64,000 bases of DNA from Annona cherimola (GCA_030490835.1 CM059975.1:49157174-49221173), one strand, 5' to 3'. Positions 38,502-50,529 are shown, counted from the stretch's first letter. The notes: generated from the letters alone by a model not told the origin. Program-made: numbers and translations.

Positions 38502-40236
38502 TGTTGGTCCCGAGTTTATGACAATTACCCAAGAGGGGAGGAGTGAATTGAGTATTTAAAAAATTTAAGACTTTAATTAGAGATTTTACCCTGATTTAGT
38601 TTAAACCGCATTAATGAAACAAATAGAAAGTAATAAGATAATGAAAGCGAAAACGAAAAATAATAGACAAGATTTATAGTGGTTCGGGCAACCTTTCCCT
38701 ACTCCATTCTTCCAAGCTCACACTCCCTTGTGACTTAGATTCCACTATGTATTCCGCGAATACAACTAGAGTCTCCGCTCTCTTCTACATTCTAGCTCTA
38801 GGGGGCATAAACAACCAGAGCCTCCGCTCTCTTCTAGATTCTAGCTCTAGGGGGCGTGTATAATAAGCAATGCAAGTAGGTGATGAGTTACACTCCAATC
38901 ACAAGCCTACTTGCTACATCTTGGTTTGAAAAACCAAACTCAAACCAAGCACCAAAATCAAATAACAAGATGTAATAGAAGAAATCTACACTTTACAGAT
39001 TTGTGTAGCAAGTTTCGACTCGAGGAAGAATCTGTAGAAGCAACGAATCGTATTGCGTTGAAGCAAACAACAACTTTGAAGCTTGTTCTTCCTTTGAAAG
39101 TGTATAGATCACTCAATTATAGAGAAAAGTGGATTGAAACTCTTAGTAGTACTTCTTTCCTCTTTTTCAGCTCTATCTTGTGTGTATCCACATTTGCTTG
39201 AGTGTCTATATATAGAGGAGGGAGAATTTTGAATGTTATAGAGTTGGTTGGCACGTAATAAATGTTCCAACGTTCAAAAATTCGAACGTTACGTCTCCAA
39301 GTCGCAGGTGGAGTCGACTTCGTGTGCGACTTCACCCAAGTCGCATGCTGGAGTCGACTTCGTGTGCGACTTCAGCTGTTCTTCAGTTTTCTAGTCTGTC
39401 TTCTGGGTCGACTTGGTTTGAGACTTGACTTCAAGTCGATCTTGGAGTCGACTTGGGGTGCGACTTGGCTATTTCCTTGTGCCAATTCAGTTTTGATCTT
39501 TGTTGATGTGTCTCTTGCTTGCTTTAAACTTGAATTAGTCTTCATATACTCAAGTTTGAGAAACTTGAGTTGTCTTCATCTTTTATTTGACTCAAGTCTA
39601 TCTTGAAGTGGACTTGTGATTTGACTTGAGCTTGAAAAACTGTCTTATCATGTTGAAGTTGATGCTAGAGTCGACTTTGCTTGCGACTTTACCCAAGTCG
39701 CATGTGGAGTCGACTTTGGTTGCGACTTCAAAAAGTTTCGCTGCCCAATTTTAACTCTGAAAGGAAGATGCTACTTCAAGTCGATTCTGGGGTCGACTTT
39801 ATCTGCGACTTGGCCTCAAGTCGCAAGTGGAGTCGACTTTATCTGCGACTTCGTTTATTCAACTTCCCAAAATCAACGCTGGAGGGAAAATGCTGCTTCA
39901 AGCCGATCTTGGGGTCGACTTCATCTGCGACTTGGCCTCAAGTCGCAAGTGGAGTCGACTTCATCTGCGACTTCATCTTTTCTGTTCTCCAAAATCAACA
40001 CTGGAAGAAGAATGCTCTTTGAAGTCGAAGATGAAGTTGACTTGAGAGATTGACTTCGGCTAAGTCGATGTCTAAGTTGACTTGGGTTGCGACTTGACTT
40101 GTTCTATTTTGTGTACAGCTTTGAACACTTCCCCAATTCATATTAGTAGCCTTAGACTTACTCAAATTGTGTTGTTTTAATCATCAAAACATGTGGTTTG
40201 GATATTTTCATTCAATTTCAATAATTGTTTCCAACA
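38502..40236 (-). repeat. SIRE-C 3' LTR
   Basis: 1735 bp, TGTTGGTCCCGAG to TGTTTCCAACA on the plus strand. The AAGTCGACTT array is at about 39305-40090 and the TATA box CTATATATAG at 39206-39215, read on the minus strand just downstream of the array. A 49-bp tandem duplication lies at about 38768-38858 in the presumed R/U5 part. Confidence 0.95.
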
Positions 40237-40250
40237 ATCTCCCCCTTTTT
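40237..40250 (-). other. SIRE-C polypurine tract
   Basis: AAAAAGGGGGAGAT on the minus strand, abutting the 3' LTR start. Confidence 0.87.
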
Positions 40251-40543
40251 GATGATTGATAAAACCAATTTGAGTTTGTACCTTTCAATATGTCATATTC
40301 ATTTAACTTGTTCAAACATTCAATAATTTTCAAATATATCATCAGTGATCAGAGCAAGACATAATCAGTGCATAAAACAGAACATAATTCAAACTTTTCA
40401 TATTAGCATAATTCATACATATTACAATGCAAAGTAAACAGAAACCTATATAGAAGTTACCCAACCCAAAAAGAACTTAAGAAATCTAAATTTAACTCCT
40501 AAAAACTCAACCTACTCTTATCCTATCTCCCCCTTTTTGTCAA

Positions 40544-42154
40544 TCAGTCAAAATAAGATTCAATTACCAAGGATTTGGTGAATTGAAACTTAGAAATGGG
40601 ATATGAATGTTGGGTAGGTTTGATAGGTTTACTATGGGCAGATGAATAGAAGGAGGAAACGGGTGCTGGGGTAGGATCTCGATGAACTGATCCAGAATCA
40701 AACGGATCTAGTTCAGGTATGGGCTTATTTCGATGATGCCTGGATGCCAGGTGATAGCGAATGGTTCGAAGCTCCCGATCGATATGATCTTGGCGTGAAT
40801 GCATATCTGTTATCGCATTTTGGACTCTAGCAATTTGGCTAGTTAGTCGGTCCTCTAACTGCTCAAGGTGAACTCGAATAGCATTCACCGAAGTGTCCCA
40901 TGATGGGGGATGTGGTGCAAGATCGGAAATTTGTGAGCCATGAGGTGAGCAGGAGCCGTGTGATACGGGTGAGGCTGGCTCCTTAGCCTGTGGTGGAGCC
41001 GGTTGAGCTTCTGGAGATAGCGGGGGCTACTCCCCCTCAACCTGTGCATGTCTGGCCTCTTCAGGAGCCGGCTCTCCCATCCCTTCCCGAATCCGGTCTA
41101 CTCTGAACTGCTCCAAATTAATTTTCATCCTTTGGAGCAATGCCTTATTGATGGCATTTGTGGATTTTGGGACTTCAAAAGGTTCACCATCAATATCCAC
41201 TTCATATTGTTCTAGGATCCTCGTGATCCATGTCCCATAAGGTAAAACTCCTCGTGGGTTATCCTTTCGAGATGCCAAGGCTTCTAAAAATAATCTTGGT
41301 AAGCTGACCTTGACTTTATTTGCTACTTTCAAAAGGATTCCTGCCTCCTGCGGGTTCAACTGGTTTCTACCACCGCCCTTTGGATAGATGCAGTGGGCGA
41401 TGAGTAGCCTAAGGACCCTTAGCTGTGGGGATAGGTCCATGTAATGCAGGAATTTAATTCCTGGATGATACTTGTTGCTTCGTGTCAGCTCATTGTACAT
41501 TCTGTCTAATGTGAGATCTGCAGGAATTCGCTCGTCTTCAAATGGAACTTCGAGAATTCTAGCGATCTGTATCTCTGCTTCTGTTTGATCTGGGGCTGCC
41601 ATTGTCCCCAAAAACATCTCGGTGACTTTTACAAAGGTTGAAAACTTTTCATCATCCCACAAATAATAGAATATCCTAGTCAGATCGGGATATATTCTTT
41701 CATCTGTCTTCAGCAGTCTCGTCCAACCCTGATGATCTAGTAGTTCTTCTATGTCGAACTCATAATCACTGAGGAATTTAAAATCGATAATCTTTGGGAC
41801 AAATACCTTTCTTTCATAAAAGTGCTTATAAAATCTACTATGCTGAAGCTCGATTTTAAAGTAGGTTGTGGGCATTTTCAGAACTTGCCCTTTTGTGGTT
41901 GGAGTTCTTCTTTCTCCAGTATCTGAGCTTCGAGGTTGACTTTCTGACCTCTGAGCTCGAGCTGAGGATGGGGTGGCAGTCTGAAATCTAACCCTTTGAC
42001 TTGTTGAAGTTGAAGGTTCTTCCCTGGCCCGTTTTGCAGGAGTTCTCTGCCTCCTGGGAATTTCCTCCTTCGTGGCTGATTCAGAAGGTCTAGATACAGG
42101 CCTCAGAGATGGTTTAGATACTGCTAGCTTAGGAATCTGAGGTTTAGGAGCCAT
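40544..42154 (-). pseudogene. SIRE-C ORF3, nearly intact (one in-frame TAG)
   Basis: The first 375 codons (42154-41027) are open. After a single TAG the same frame continues to 40544, for about 536 residues in all. Layout: a basic N-terminus with an NLS-like cluster RRQRTPAKRAR (residues 34-44); a conserved domain at about 93-350 with TTYFKIELQHSRFYKHFYE, QGWTRLL, YPDLTRIFYYLWD, LPYGTWITRI and INKALLQRMKIN; a proline-rich linker; a coiled-coil-like segment near residue 425 (LEQLEDRLTSQI). In SIRE-A the codon at the TAG site is CAG, so the TAG looks like a C-to-T change. It resembles the plant retroelement 'envelope-like' or 'putative plant transposon protein' family. No hydrophobic leader or membrane span is visible, so a viral-type envelope role is doubtful. 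Confidence 0.88.
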
Positions 42155-42490
42155 TGAGTTTGTTTTGAAATTTAAGGGAGGAATGGAGAGATTTATGGAG
42201 AGAATCGAGAGAGAATGAGTGGGAGAGCGAGAGAGACAATAAGAGAGACAGCGAGTGGGAGAGTGAGAGTGAGCAGGAGAGAGACAATGAGAGAGATTGA
42301 GCGAGGGAGAGAGAACAGAGAGAGATTGGAGAATGAGAAGTCGGGCGCGGGAAGGAGAATGAGGAGAAGAGAAGAAGAGGGAAGAAGAAATAGGGGGAAG
42401 ACCTACCGTCGCGCGCGCGGAGTCGACTTTGCCCTAGGCGAAGTCGACTTCACATTTTCCAAGTCGACTTCACTGGAGTCGACTTGACTC
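42155..42490 (-). promoter_or_regulatory. SIRE-C pol-ORF3 spacer: AAGTCGACTT motifs plus CT-rich leader
   Basis: Four GTCGAC-centred motifs (42420-42490) sit directly upstream, on the minus strand, of about 250 nt of CT-rich leader that runs to the ORF3 ATG. Because this copy is the least decayed, the arrangement is unlikely to be a product of mutation. Promoter function is inference. Confidence 0.45.
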
Positions 42491-42540
42491 ATTGATTTTG
42501 ACCTTTTTAGACTTGATTTTCCTGTATAATTATCCCTAAT

Positions 42541-45500
42541 TTATTCAATCATCCCCATTTCATTTCTAATTTTGTAAAATGATTCATTTGCTAAGGGCTT
42601 GGTAAATATATCAGCAATTTGATCCTCAGTTTTCACATATTCCAAACAAACATCATGATTTTCAACATGTTCATGAATAAAATGATGTCTTACATCTATA
42701 TGTTTGGTTCTAGAATGAAATACAGGATTTTTTATTAAACAGATGGCACTTGTGTTATCACATCTGATAGGAATATTATAATAATCAATGCCATAATCTT
42801 TTAATTGTTGTTTCATCCAAAGTAGTTGGGCACAACAGCTTCCGGCGGCTATATATTCGGCTTCTACCGTAGATAGAGCAACACTAGTTTGTTTCCTTGA
42901 ATACCATGAAACCATCATATTTCTAAGCAATTGACAGGTTCCACTAGTACTTTTTTTTATCTACTTTGTAGCCGGCAAAATCCGCATCCGAGTAGCCGAT
43001 TAAGTCAAATGTTGACCCCTTTGGATACCATAGTCTAAGATTAGTGGTATTTATCAAATATTTAAAAATTCTTTTTACAGCCAATAAATGTGATTCTTTA
43101 GGGCATGCTTGAAATTTAGAACACATACAAACACTGAAAAGAATATCTGGTCTAAAAGCAATTAAATACAACAATGATCCTATCATACTTCTATAAAGCT
43201 TTTGATCGATACATTTACCGTTTTTGTCCGTGTCGATCTTGATTATTGAACTCATTGGAGTATTTGCTCATTTAGTAGTTTGCATTCTAAATTTCTTTAG
43301 CATTTCTTTGACGTACTTGGACTGATTTATGAATATTCCTTCGCTTTGTTGCTTCATTTGCAGTCCAAGGAAGAAATTTAGTTCTCCCATCATGCTCATT
43401 TCAAATTCGCTCTGCATAATCTTAGAAAATTCTTGGCACAGAGTTTCATCAGTAGCACCAAATATTATATCATCTACATAGATTTGCACAATTAAAATAT
43501 TTTTACTTTTATACTTGATGAATAAAGTAGTATCATCTTTCCCTCTTTAAAATTCATGATCAATCAAGCATCTATTTAACCTTTCATACCAACCTCTTGG
43601 GGCTTGTTTTAGTCCATATAATGCTTTGGTCAGCTTATAAACATATTTTGATTAATCCTTTTCTTCAAATCCAGGGGGTTGTTCGACATATACTTCTTCA
43701 TTCAAGTATCCATTCAAAAATGCGCTTTTTACATCCATTTGAAATAATTTGAAATTTATGTGAGAAGCAAATGCTAGTAAAATGCGTATGGCTTCTAATC
43801 TAGCCACAGGTGCATACGATTCTTCAAAATCAATCACTTCTTCCTGGGAATACCGTTTGGCTACTAGTCTAGCTTTGCTTCTAATTACAAGTCCGCTTTC
43901 GTCCAATTTGTTCCTAAATACCCATTTGGTACCAATAATGGTATAATCATTTGGTCTAGGAACTAAATGTCATACATTATTTCTTTCAAATTGATTTAGC
44001 TCTTCTTGCATTGCAATAACCCAGTTTTCATCATTAAGAGCTTGTTCAATGGTGGTTGGTTCAATTTTTGACACAAATGCATATTGTCCGCAAATATTTT
44101 GTTTTGATCTCCTAGTTTTTACTCCTTCATAAATATTTCCAATGACTTGCTCAATTTGATGGGCATTTTTGAATTTTAAATCAATTGGAGGTTTGTAGGA
44201 GTCATTACCTTCACTTACCTCTTCCTCCATGGAATTTTCTGGCTTGAGCTCGGTTTCCTTTTGTTGTTCTTGTTGTTTTGCTTTTGTATCATCTGCATCA
44301 CTTAGTTCATCATTCTTTCTTGGAGTTTGGTTAAATTCATCAAAAACAACATGTATTGATTCTTCTACAATTTGATTTCTTTTGTTGAAAATCCTATATG
44401 CTTTGCTATTTGATGAATAACCTAAGAAAATAGCTTCATCACTTTTGGCATCTAATTTTCCCAGATTTATTTTTCCATTATTTAACACATAACATGTATC
44501 CAAAAGTATGGAAATATGATATGTTTGGTTTTCTACCTTTCCAAAGTTCATATGGGGTCTTTTTCAATATTGCTCTAATGGTAACTCGGTTTAATACGTG
44601 ACAAGCTATACTTACAGCTTCACCCCAAAATATTTTGGACAATTTACTCTCATTTAGCATGGTTCTAGTCATTTCTTGTATTGTCCGGTTTTTCCTTTCA
44701 ACAACTCCGTTTTGTTGAGTTCTTAGTGCAGAAAATGTATGGTGAATTCCTTTTTCATTGCAAAATTCTATGAATCGATTATTATCAAATTCACCACCAT
44801 GATCACTTCTAATGGAAATGATTGAACTTTGTGTTTCATTTTGTACCAAATTTGAAAACGTGACAAACATAGAAAATGTTTCATCTTTGCTAGCTAAGAG
44901 TATAACCTAAGTAAATCTTGAAAAATCATCAACAATTACATACACGTACTTTTTCCCACCAAGAGTTAAAATGTCTAATGGCCCATAAAGATCCATATGT
45001 AGCAACTCAAGTGGTTTAGTTGTTGAAATTTCCTTTTTGGTAGAAAATGGTATTTTGGATTGTTTAGATAGTTGACAAGTTTTACAAATCTTATCCTTGT
45101 CATATTTTAGCTTTGGTAACCCTTGTATTAGATTCTTTTTCCACAATGTTTTAATATTTGACATATTTATATGTCCAAGCCTTGTATGCCATATCCATGG
45201 ATCATTTTCTATGGCTATTAGACATTTTCTTTCTAGTTCATCAAGGCAAACCAAATATATATTTCAATGTCTTTTGCCACTAAATACTATGTGTTCATCA
45301 TCAAAAACATTACATGTAGAGGATTCAAATATAACTCTATATCCTTTATCACATAATTGACTAATACTCATTAGGTTGTGTTTGAGTCCTTCAACAAATA
45401 GTACATCTTCAATACATGCATTTGAAATACCATAAACATTTCCTTTACCTTTTATTTTATCTTTTTTATTATTTCCGAAAGCTACTGTTCCTTCATTATG

Positions 45501-45599
45501 TGGGTTGATCTTATGGAACAGTCCTTTTTCTCCTGTCATATGTCTTGAGCAACCACTATCCAAAAACCATATGTTATTGCCCTTAGCTTTGAGACAAAC
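42541..45599 (-). pseudogene. pol: SIRE-C pol (PR-IN-RT-RNase H), lightly damaged
   Basis: Protease starts at QVCLKAKGNN after the candidate junction segment, with DSGCSRHMTGEKG. Pre-integrase WHTRLGHIN and CKTCQLSK follow, then integrase with HMDLYGPLD, RSDHGGEFDN and NGVVERKNRT (a complete D-D-E set). RT has [10 protein letters not shown] and a YVDD box at 43469-43480. RNase H includes EAEYIAAGS and ends MGMIE at 42541. Stops interrupt it near 45262, 44904 and 43650, and frameshifts near 44510, 43490 and 42935. This would supply maturation, reverse transcription and integration. Confidence 0.92.
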
Positions 45600-45639
45600 C
45601 TGCAAAAATTAAGTCAAGTGGAGCTCATCCTTTTGGTAC
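45600..45639 (-). other. Candidate micro-intron or recoding segment at gag-PR junction, SIRE-C
   Basis: On the minus strand this 40-nt segment starts GTACC after AAATGG and ends TTTTTGCAG before GTTTGT. Unspliced, the gag frame stops at a TGA inside it (KWVPKG-stop). Removing it joins KW to VCLKAK in frame. It contains CTTGAC, which could serve as a branch point. Confidence 0.42.
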
Positions 45640-48600
45640 CCATTTTATGGGTCCATTTGGGTTAGTTATCCTTTGGAGTCTATGTTGGTCTACTTTTGAT
45701 TCCATAAATCCAATGCTTTTCTGCATCCAAACCAATTTTGCACCAAGGTTTTGCAATTTTCTCAATTTGCATTGATAAACCTTGTGTCCTAACTTGTTGT
45801 AAAAATTACAAGCTCTCGGAAGTCTAGAAATAGGAAGCCATTTGGTAATTTGTTCATCGGTTGGTCTTTTGGTCCAAACTACTTGATTTATCTTAGGTTT
45901 AGTATAAATGGGTTTGGCGTTGTTTCTCGAAGCATTAGATTTCTCTTGCTCAAATGTATTATACCCAAGTCCTTTCTTGCAAGTTTGGGTTGTCATTTTT
46001 AAGAACATTTTCACATTTTCTCCTGGATTAGAAAACTTGACAAGCGATTCATTTTCCTTTTTGAGTTTCTCTAACTCAACTTCCAAGGTATTCTTTTCAC
46101 TTTTTAATTTATCTATTTTTTCAGCAAGTTTACCATTCACAATTATTACTGCATCACATTGTCTTTTCTTTATTGTAAACTTGTTTCCTAATTTCTTTAT
46201 TTTCTCATATAATGAATCATAGGCTTGTTGAAGTTCTTCCAATTCAGCACATTTGATGCATTCATTTGTAGAAGAAAAAATTGAAAAAGATTTTTGTTTG
46301 GAGGTTACCTCTTGACTACTTGTGCAGTTTGTTGAAGTAGCTTGATCCTCCAAGATTTTCGTGGCTGCAAAACATATGTCGGAATTTGCTATGCAACAAA
46401 TTCTTGCACAATCTGCTTCACATTCTTCATTTGAAGAGCTACATGTTGTAGATTCCTCTTCATTTACGTACATGCCTCTTCCTTTGTTTCTTTAAAATTT
46501 TCTGTTGTCGCCTCGATCTTTTCTTTGCTCCTTTGCTTTATTTTCTTCGGGCGTTGGGCATTGGGCTTGCATGTGCCCCGAACCACCACACCGGTAACAT
46601 TTTGTTGTTTCTTTCCTTTTCTCTTTAGAATTTCTTTCTTTAAAGTTTCTGAAATTTCTACCTTTCCTTACAAATTTTCTGAATCGTTTTGTTAGTAAGG
46701 AAATTTCATTATCGTTTTGAGATGATGAGGTGGTGTCATCCGAGTCTTGTGCAGCTTTCAAGGCGATGAATCTTTTGCCTTTGTGGTGATCCTCGTTTCT
46801 TTTCTTGATTAGCTCATGTGACATCAGCGAGCTAATAAGATGTGGAACCCCAATCTTTGAGACGTGTACAAAACCCTAGGGTTGTAAACCCTAGGTAATA
46901 TATTTGAGAAATATATATTGATGGATATGAAATATATGGAAATCAAGGTTAAAATATTTATGCAGGAAATTCGGATGAATAGTGCACGTGAATAGTGAAA
47001 TGTGAATAGTAAATGTGGGATTAAGGAAATATGTTAAGTTAATCACTTTGGATTAACTTAATCACAAAAGGACAAAAAAGAAAGCTTCCCACAAAAGGAC
47101 AAAATAGCCACTTTTTGATTTATTTAGTATTTTCGGATTTTAGTGGATTTTTGAGAGAAAATAAAGAAAAATTCATATCTTGCAATCCGGACATCGGATT
47201 GAGATGAAATTTTTTATGGGTGGCCAAGATATGATGATGGATATGATGAATGGTCCAAGATTAATCAAGGATCGTGAATTAACGGTCAAGATTAAATGTC
47301 ATTTGAAAAGGGAAAAAGTAACTTTACTTTTTCATTAATGGCATTTGACTTTGATTAATTTTAATTAAATAAAATTAATGAAAAGCTGCTATGGTTGCTG
47401 GAGCTTGGACTTTTGGGGCAAAATCCAATGGCCCAAAATCAATCTTATCAAAAATCAATGGCTAGGATTAATTTAGCCTAAATTAATTAATTTTAAAAAA
47501 TAAAAAAATAGGCAAAAATAGGGCTGCCATAGGGGGGCTGGAGCAGGCCTAGGGTGGGCTGCACAAGGCTCCATGCACCTTTTGGAAATTAGAAAAAAAT
47601 ACATTTATAATTTAATACCTTGAGCAAGAGGGGGTAAATTCCAAATTCATGAAAAATCAAGCACTATAAATAGGGGCCAAGGGGTGAACGTCCAAGGCAC
47701 TCCCAAGCTTGAGCAAGAGCTCATTTTCCACCCCCAAATTCGTTTTAAGAGAGAAAGAGGAGGTTAGAGAGAGAAAGGGCAAGTTGGAGGAGAGATTTTC
47801 TACTTCAGGTAAGGGGATTCTTCCCAAATTTCTTTTGGATGTCAAGTAGGGTAAAACCATGCTTAGATAATTCCTAAGCATGAGAAAATAAGTAAAGTTA
47901 TAATGCTTAATCGGAATCATGCCGAAACATCGAAAATTTGGAGCAAAGATGGAGCATTCGGGAAGATAGTATATGATATGTGAAAATAATGCTCCAAAAT
48001 TGATAAATAATGATTTGGGATATATGAATATGATAAATATGATGTTGGAATAATGATATATTAATTTCAGGATTTTTAAAATTAAGGATTATGCTTAAGT
48101 GAATTTATGTTGATTTTTAGTATATGGAGAAAATGATTTTTTTGGCCAAGTAAATGATGATAAATTCAAAATGTATAAAATGTCCTATGATATACTAGGC
48201 ATAAGGTATGTCATGGTATTTTTTATTTTTGGAAAAAATATCAATTTTTGGAACCCATGAACAGTAACCACGTCTCTGTGAACAGTTACCTCGGATGAAC
48301 AGTACGTGAACAGTAATTGCTACAGTGCCATGAATAGTAATTATGAACAGTGAACAACGTGATTTGGGGAAAAAATTGAGATTTATTTTTATATTTTATG
48401 AGGATATATGGATGGAATTTTTAAAGGATTTATGGATAAATATCCATATAAATGAGTAATGACTAAGTATCTTTATACGATTAACCTCTATGGGAATGAG
48501 GTAATGAAAAGTTATAAAGCAAGCATGGAAAGTAAACATAGAATGGATGGATAAAATATCCATTTTCCTTGTATAGGAAAAAAAGGAAAGGAAAAGCTGG

Positions 48601-50481
48601 AGGACACGGACTGAGGAGGTAAGCAAGCAACCCTTTTGAAAATGTGATTTTATTCTCAAGTATTTATGAAATGTGTTTAAGGATGGTCATTCCTATAATG
48701 TTTTGAAATGATGAATGTTTATAAGTTTTTATGAAAAGTCATGCCGGCATATTGATATCATGTGATGTTCATGGACATGTGCACATGTATGATGTATAAG
48801 GAAGAGACTATGGTGGAGGTAGAAAGTGGAACAGAGGGTCCCCCTTCACTATTGCCGAGTCGTATGGGCTGTGTGCCGACGGCGTCCTCCCCAGAGGTGG
48901 AGGCAAAGGAAGGTTATGTGTGAATGAATGCATTGCATTTTCATACATGGATTGAAAAGGAAAGCATGTATTTGAAATAATGTTTTTAAGGGATGGTGCA
49001 AATAATTCTCTATATGAGAATGACAAGTTACCTGGTGTAAGAGGTATATAACGCTGGGGAAATCAAAAGTCATGCATGTAGGAACCATGTAGGCGTCAAG
49101 AGGAAGAGAGGTTCCTCTTGATGAGGCCAAGTTGGAGACAGCCGGCGTATTGGACCATGTTATGTGAGATGTTCCCTAGGCTAGCGTACCCGCACACGAA
49201 GGTTTATGTCAGGAGTGGAAAGGAAGCATTTGCACATCCTATGTTTATGAAAAGGTTTCTATTTCATTGATAGTTGATCACTTGCTAAGTGTCTCCTATC
49301 GAATGGAGAGAAATGCATTTACGAATGATTTACATGAATGGTTTATGAAAGGTTTCGAAATATGGTTTACGAAAAGGTTTCTATTCCGTTGGTAGTTGAT
49401 CACTTGGTAAGTGTCTTCTATCGAATGGAGAGGAATGCATTTAAAATGAAAAATGCTTGCTTATTGAGTTTCGACTCATGTTTTGTTTTCCCAACCTCAG
49501 ACAGGTGTAGGGAAAGACAAGAAATGAAGGGCACAGTTGCTAAAGGAAAAGAAGAATCTACAAAGGTTAGTAGATTTTTGTATGAACAAATTGTATGAAT
49601 AGATTCCCTAATGGGATATGATGAAAAAGACATAGGTTGTATGAAATTATGAAGTGATGAATAATATGAGAAGTTGATGATTTATGATGTTATGGATAAG
49701 TCCATTATGAATGATGATGAGTATATGTTTATATGATGAAAGAAAAAGAAAGAAAAAAAATTGGACGAGATCCAATTAAGAACCCGCCGCGTGATCAGGG
49801 CAATAATCCTGAGTCACATTTACCAATCGACACGAACCTGGAGTAAGGACAAATGTGACGCCTTGATTCGGGGCGCCACATAAGATCTTCCAATTTCAAT
49901 GTGTTTAGGTCCTTGGCTTCTTCTATTGCCGTGATTTTTGGAGTCCATGATTCAGGTAGTGCCCTCAGAATCTTCATGACCTGCTCAGATTCAGAAATTG
50001 CTTTTCCTAGCCCTTTCTAGGCGTTAGTAATCTTGGAAAATCTAGCAAACATTTCAGAAATATTTTCTGTTTCTAACATTCTAAAGTTTTCCAATTTTCC
50101 AATCAAAATATTTCTCCTTGTCCTTTGGACTTGAGAAGTTCCTTCATAGATAGATGTTAGTGTATCCCATATCTCTTTGGCAGTTAAACAAGAGGATATT
50201 CTATCATATCCGGAAGCCGTAAGAGTACAAAATAATGAATTCATAGCCTTGGCATTGCTCTTTACAATTTTTACTTCCTCATCAGTCCATTTGGAAGCTC
50301 TTTCATCAATAGGCAAAGTCACACCATCTTGGATTGCAATCCAAGAGTCCATATCTGTAGCCATGATGAGTTGTTTCATACGTAGCTTCCAATATCTAAA
50401 ATTGTTCCCATCAAACAATGGTGGCCTAGTAAAGGATTGGCCTTTGACAAATGCGGGAACGGAAGTGGATTGGGATGCCAT
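45640..50481 (-). pseudogene. gag: SIRE-C gag, split by R4
   Basis: It starts MASQSTSVPAFVKGQSFTR at 50481 and runs through YWKLRMKQLI and KEIWDTLTSIYE to a TAG near 50014. It resumes in frame up to the R4 insertion (KDLNTLKLED). Beyond R4, 46840-45640 gives SSLMSHELIKKRN, a basic region, knuckle 1 (CYRCGGSGHMQAQC, about 46555-46600), a frameshift and stop near 46490, an acidic linker, a coiled coil (AELEELQQAYDSLYEKI onward) and knuckle 2 (CNFYNKLGHKVYQC, second Cys lost), ending at the gag-PR junction. It forms the capsid and binds RNA in the intact family. Confidence 0.9.
46841..49880 (-). mobile_element. R4: solo LTR of family R inside SIRE-C gag
   Basis: On the minus strand it begins TGTGGCGCCCCGAATC and ends GGGGTTCCACA. 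TAAGA target duplications are at 46836-46840 and 49881-49885. It is 3040 bp and has the conserved 5' block (about 49765-49880). Near its 3' end is a telo-box-like palindrome (CCCTAGGGTTGTAAACCC, about 46876-46893). Clusters of GTGAATAGT (about 46975-47020) and GAACAGTA/GAACAGTT (about 48250-48355) occur inside. No PBS, PPT or gene. Being inside SIRE-C, it is the youngest insertion in this branch. Confidence 0.88.
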
Positions 50482-50515
50482 ATCAATAGATCTCTTTGGT
50501 AAAACTCAAAGACCT

Positions 50516-50527
50516 GCTCTGATACCA
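50516..50527 (-). other. SIRE-C primer-binding site (tRNA-iMet)
   Basis: TGGTATCAGAGC on the minus strand, two bases from the 5' LTR end. Confidence 0.95.
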
Positions 50528-50529
50528 CT

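Noticed and set aside
39262..40045. ORFs of 72-114 aa rich in 'SRLRLRL' type repeats
   Set aside because: These are translations of the palindrome array in the SIRE-C LTR.
40544..42154. True viral envelope protein
   Set aside because: No signal peptide, furin-like site or membrane span is visible; only the gene position suggests env.
46876..46893. Interstitial telomere sequence
   Set aside because: It is only a pair of AACCCTAG units in inverted arrangement, not a tandem TTTAGGG tract.
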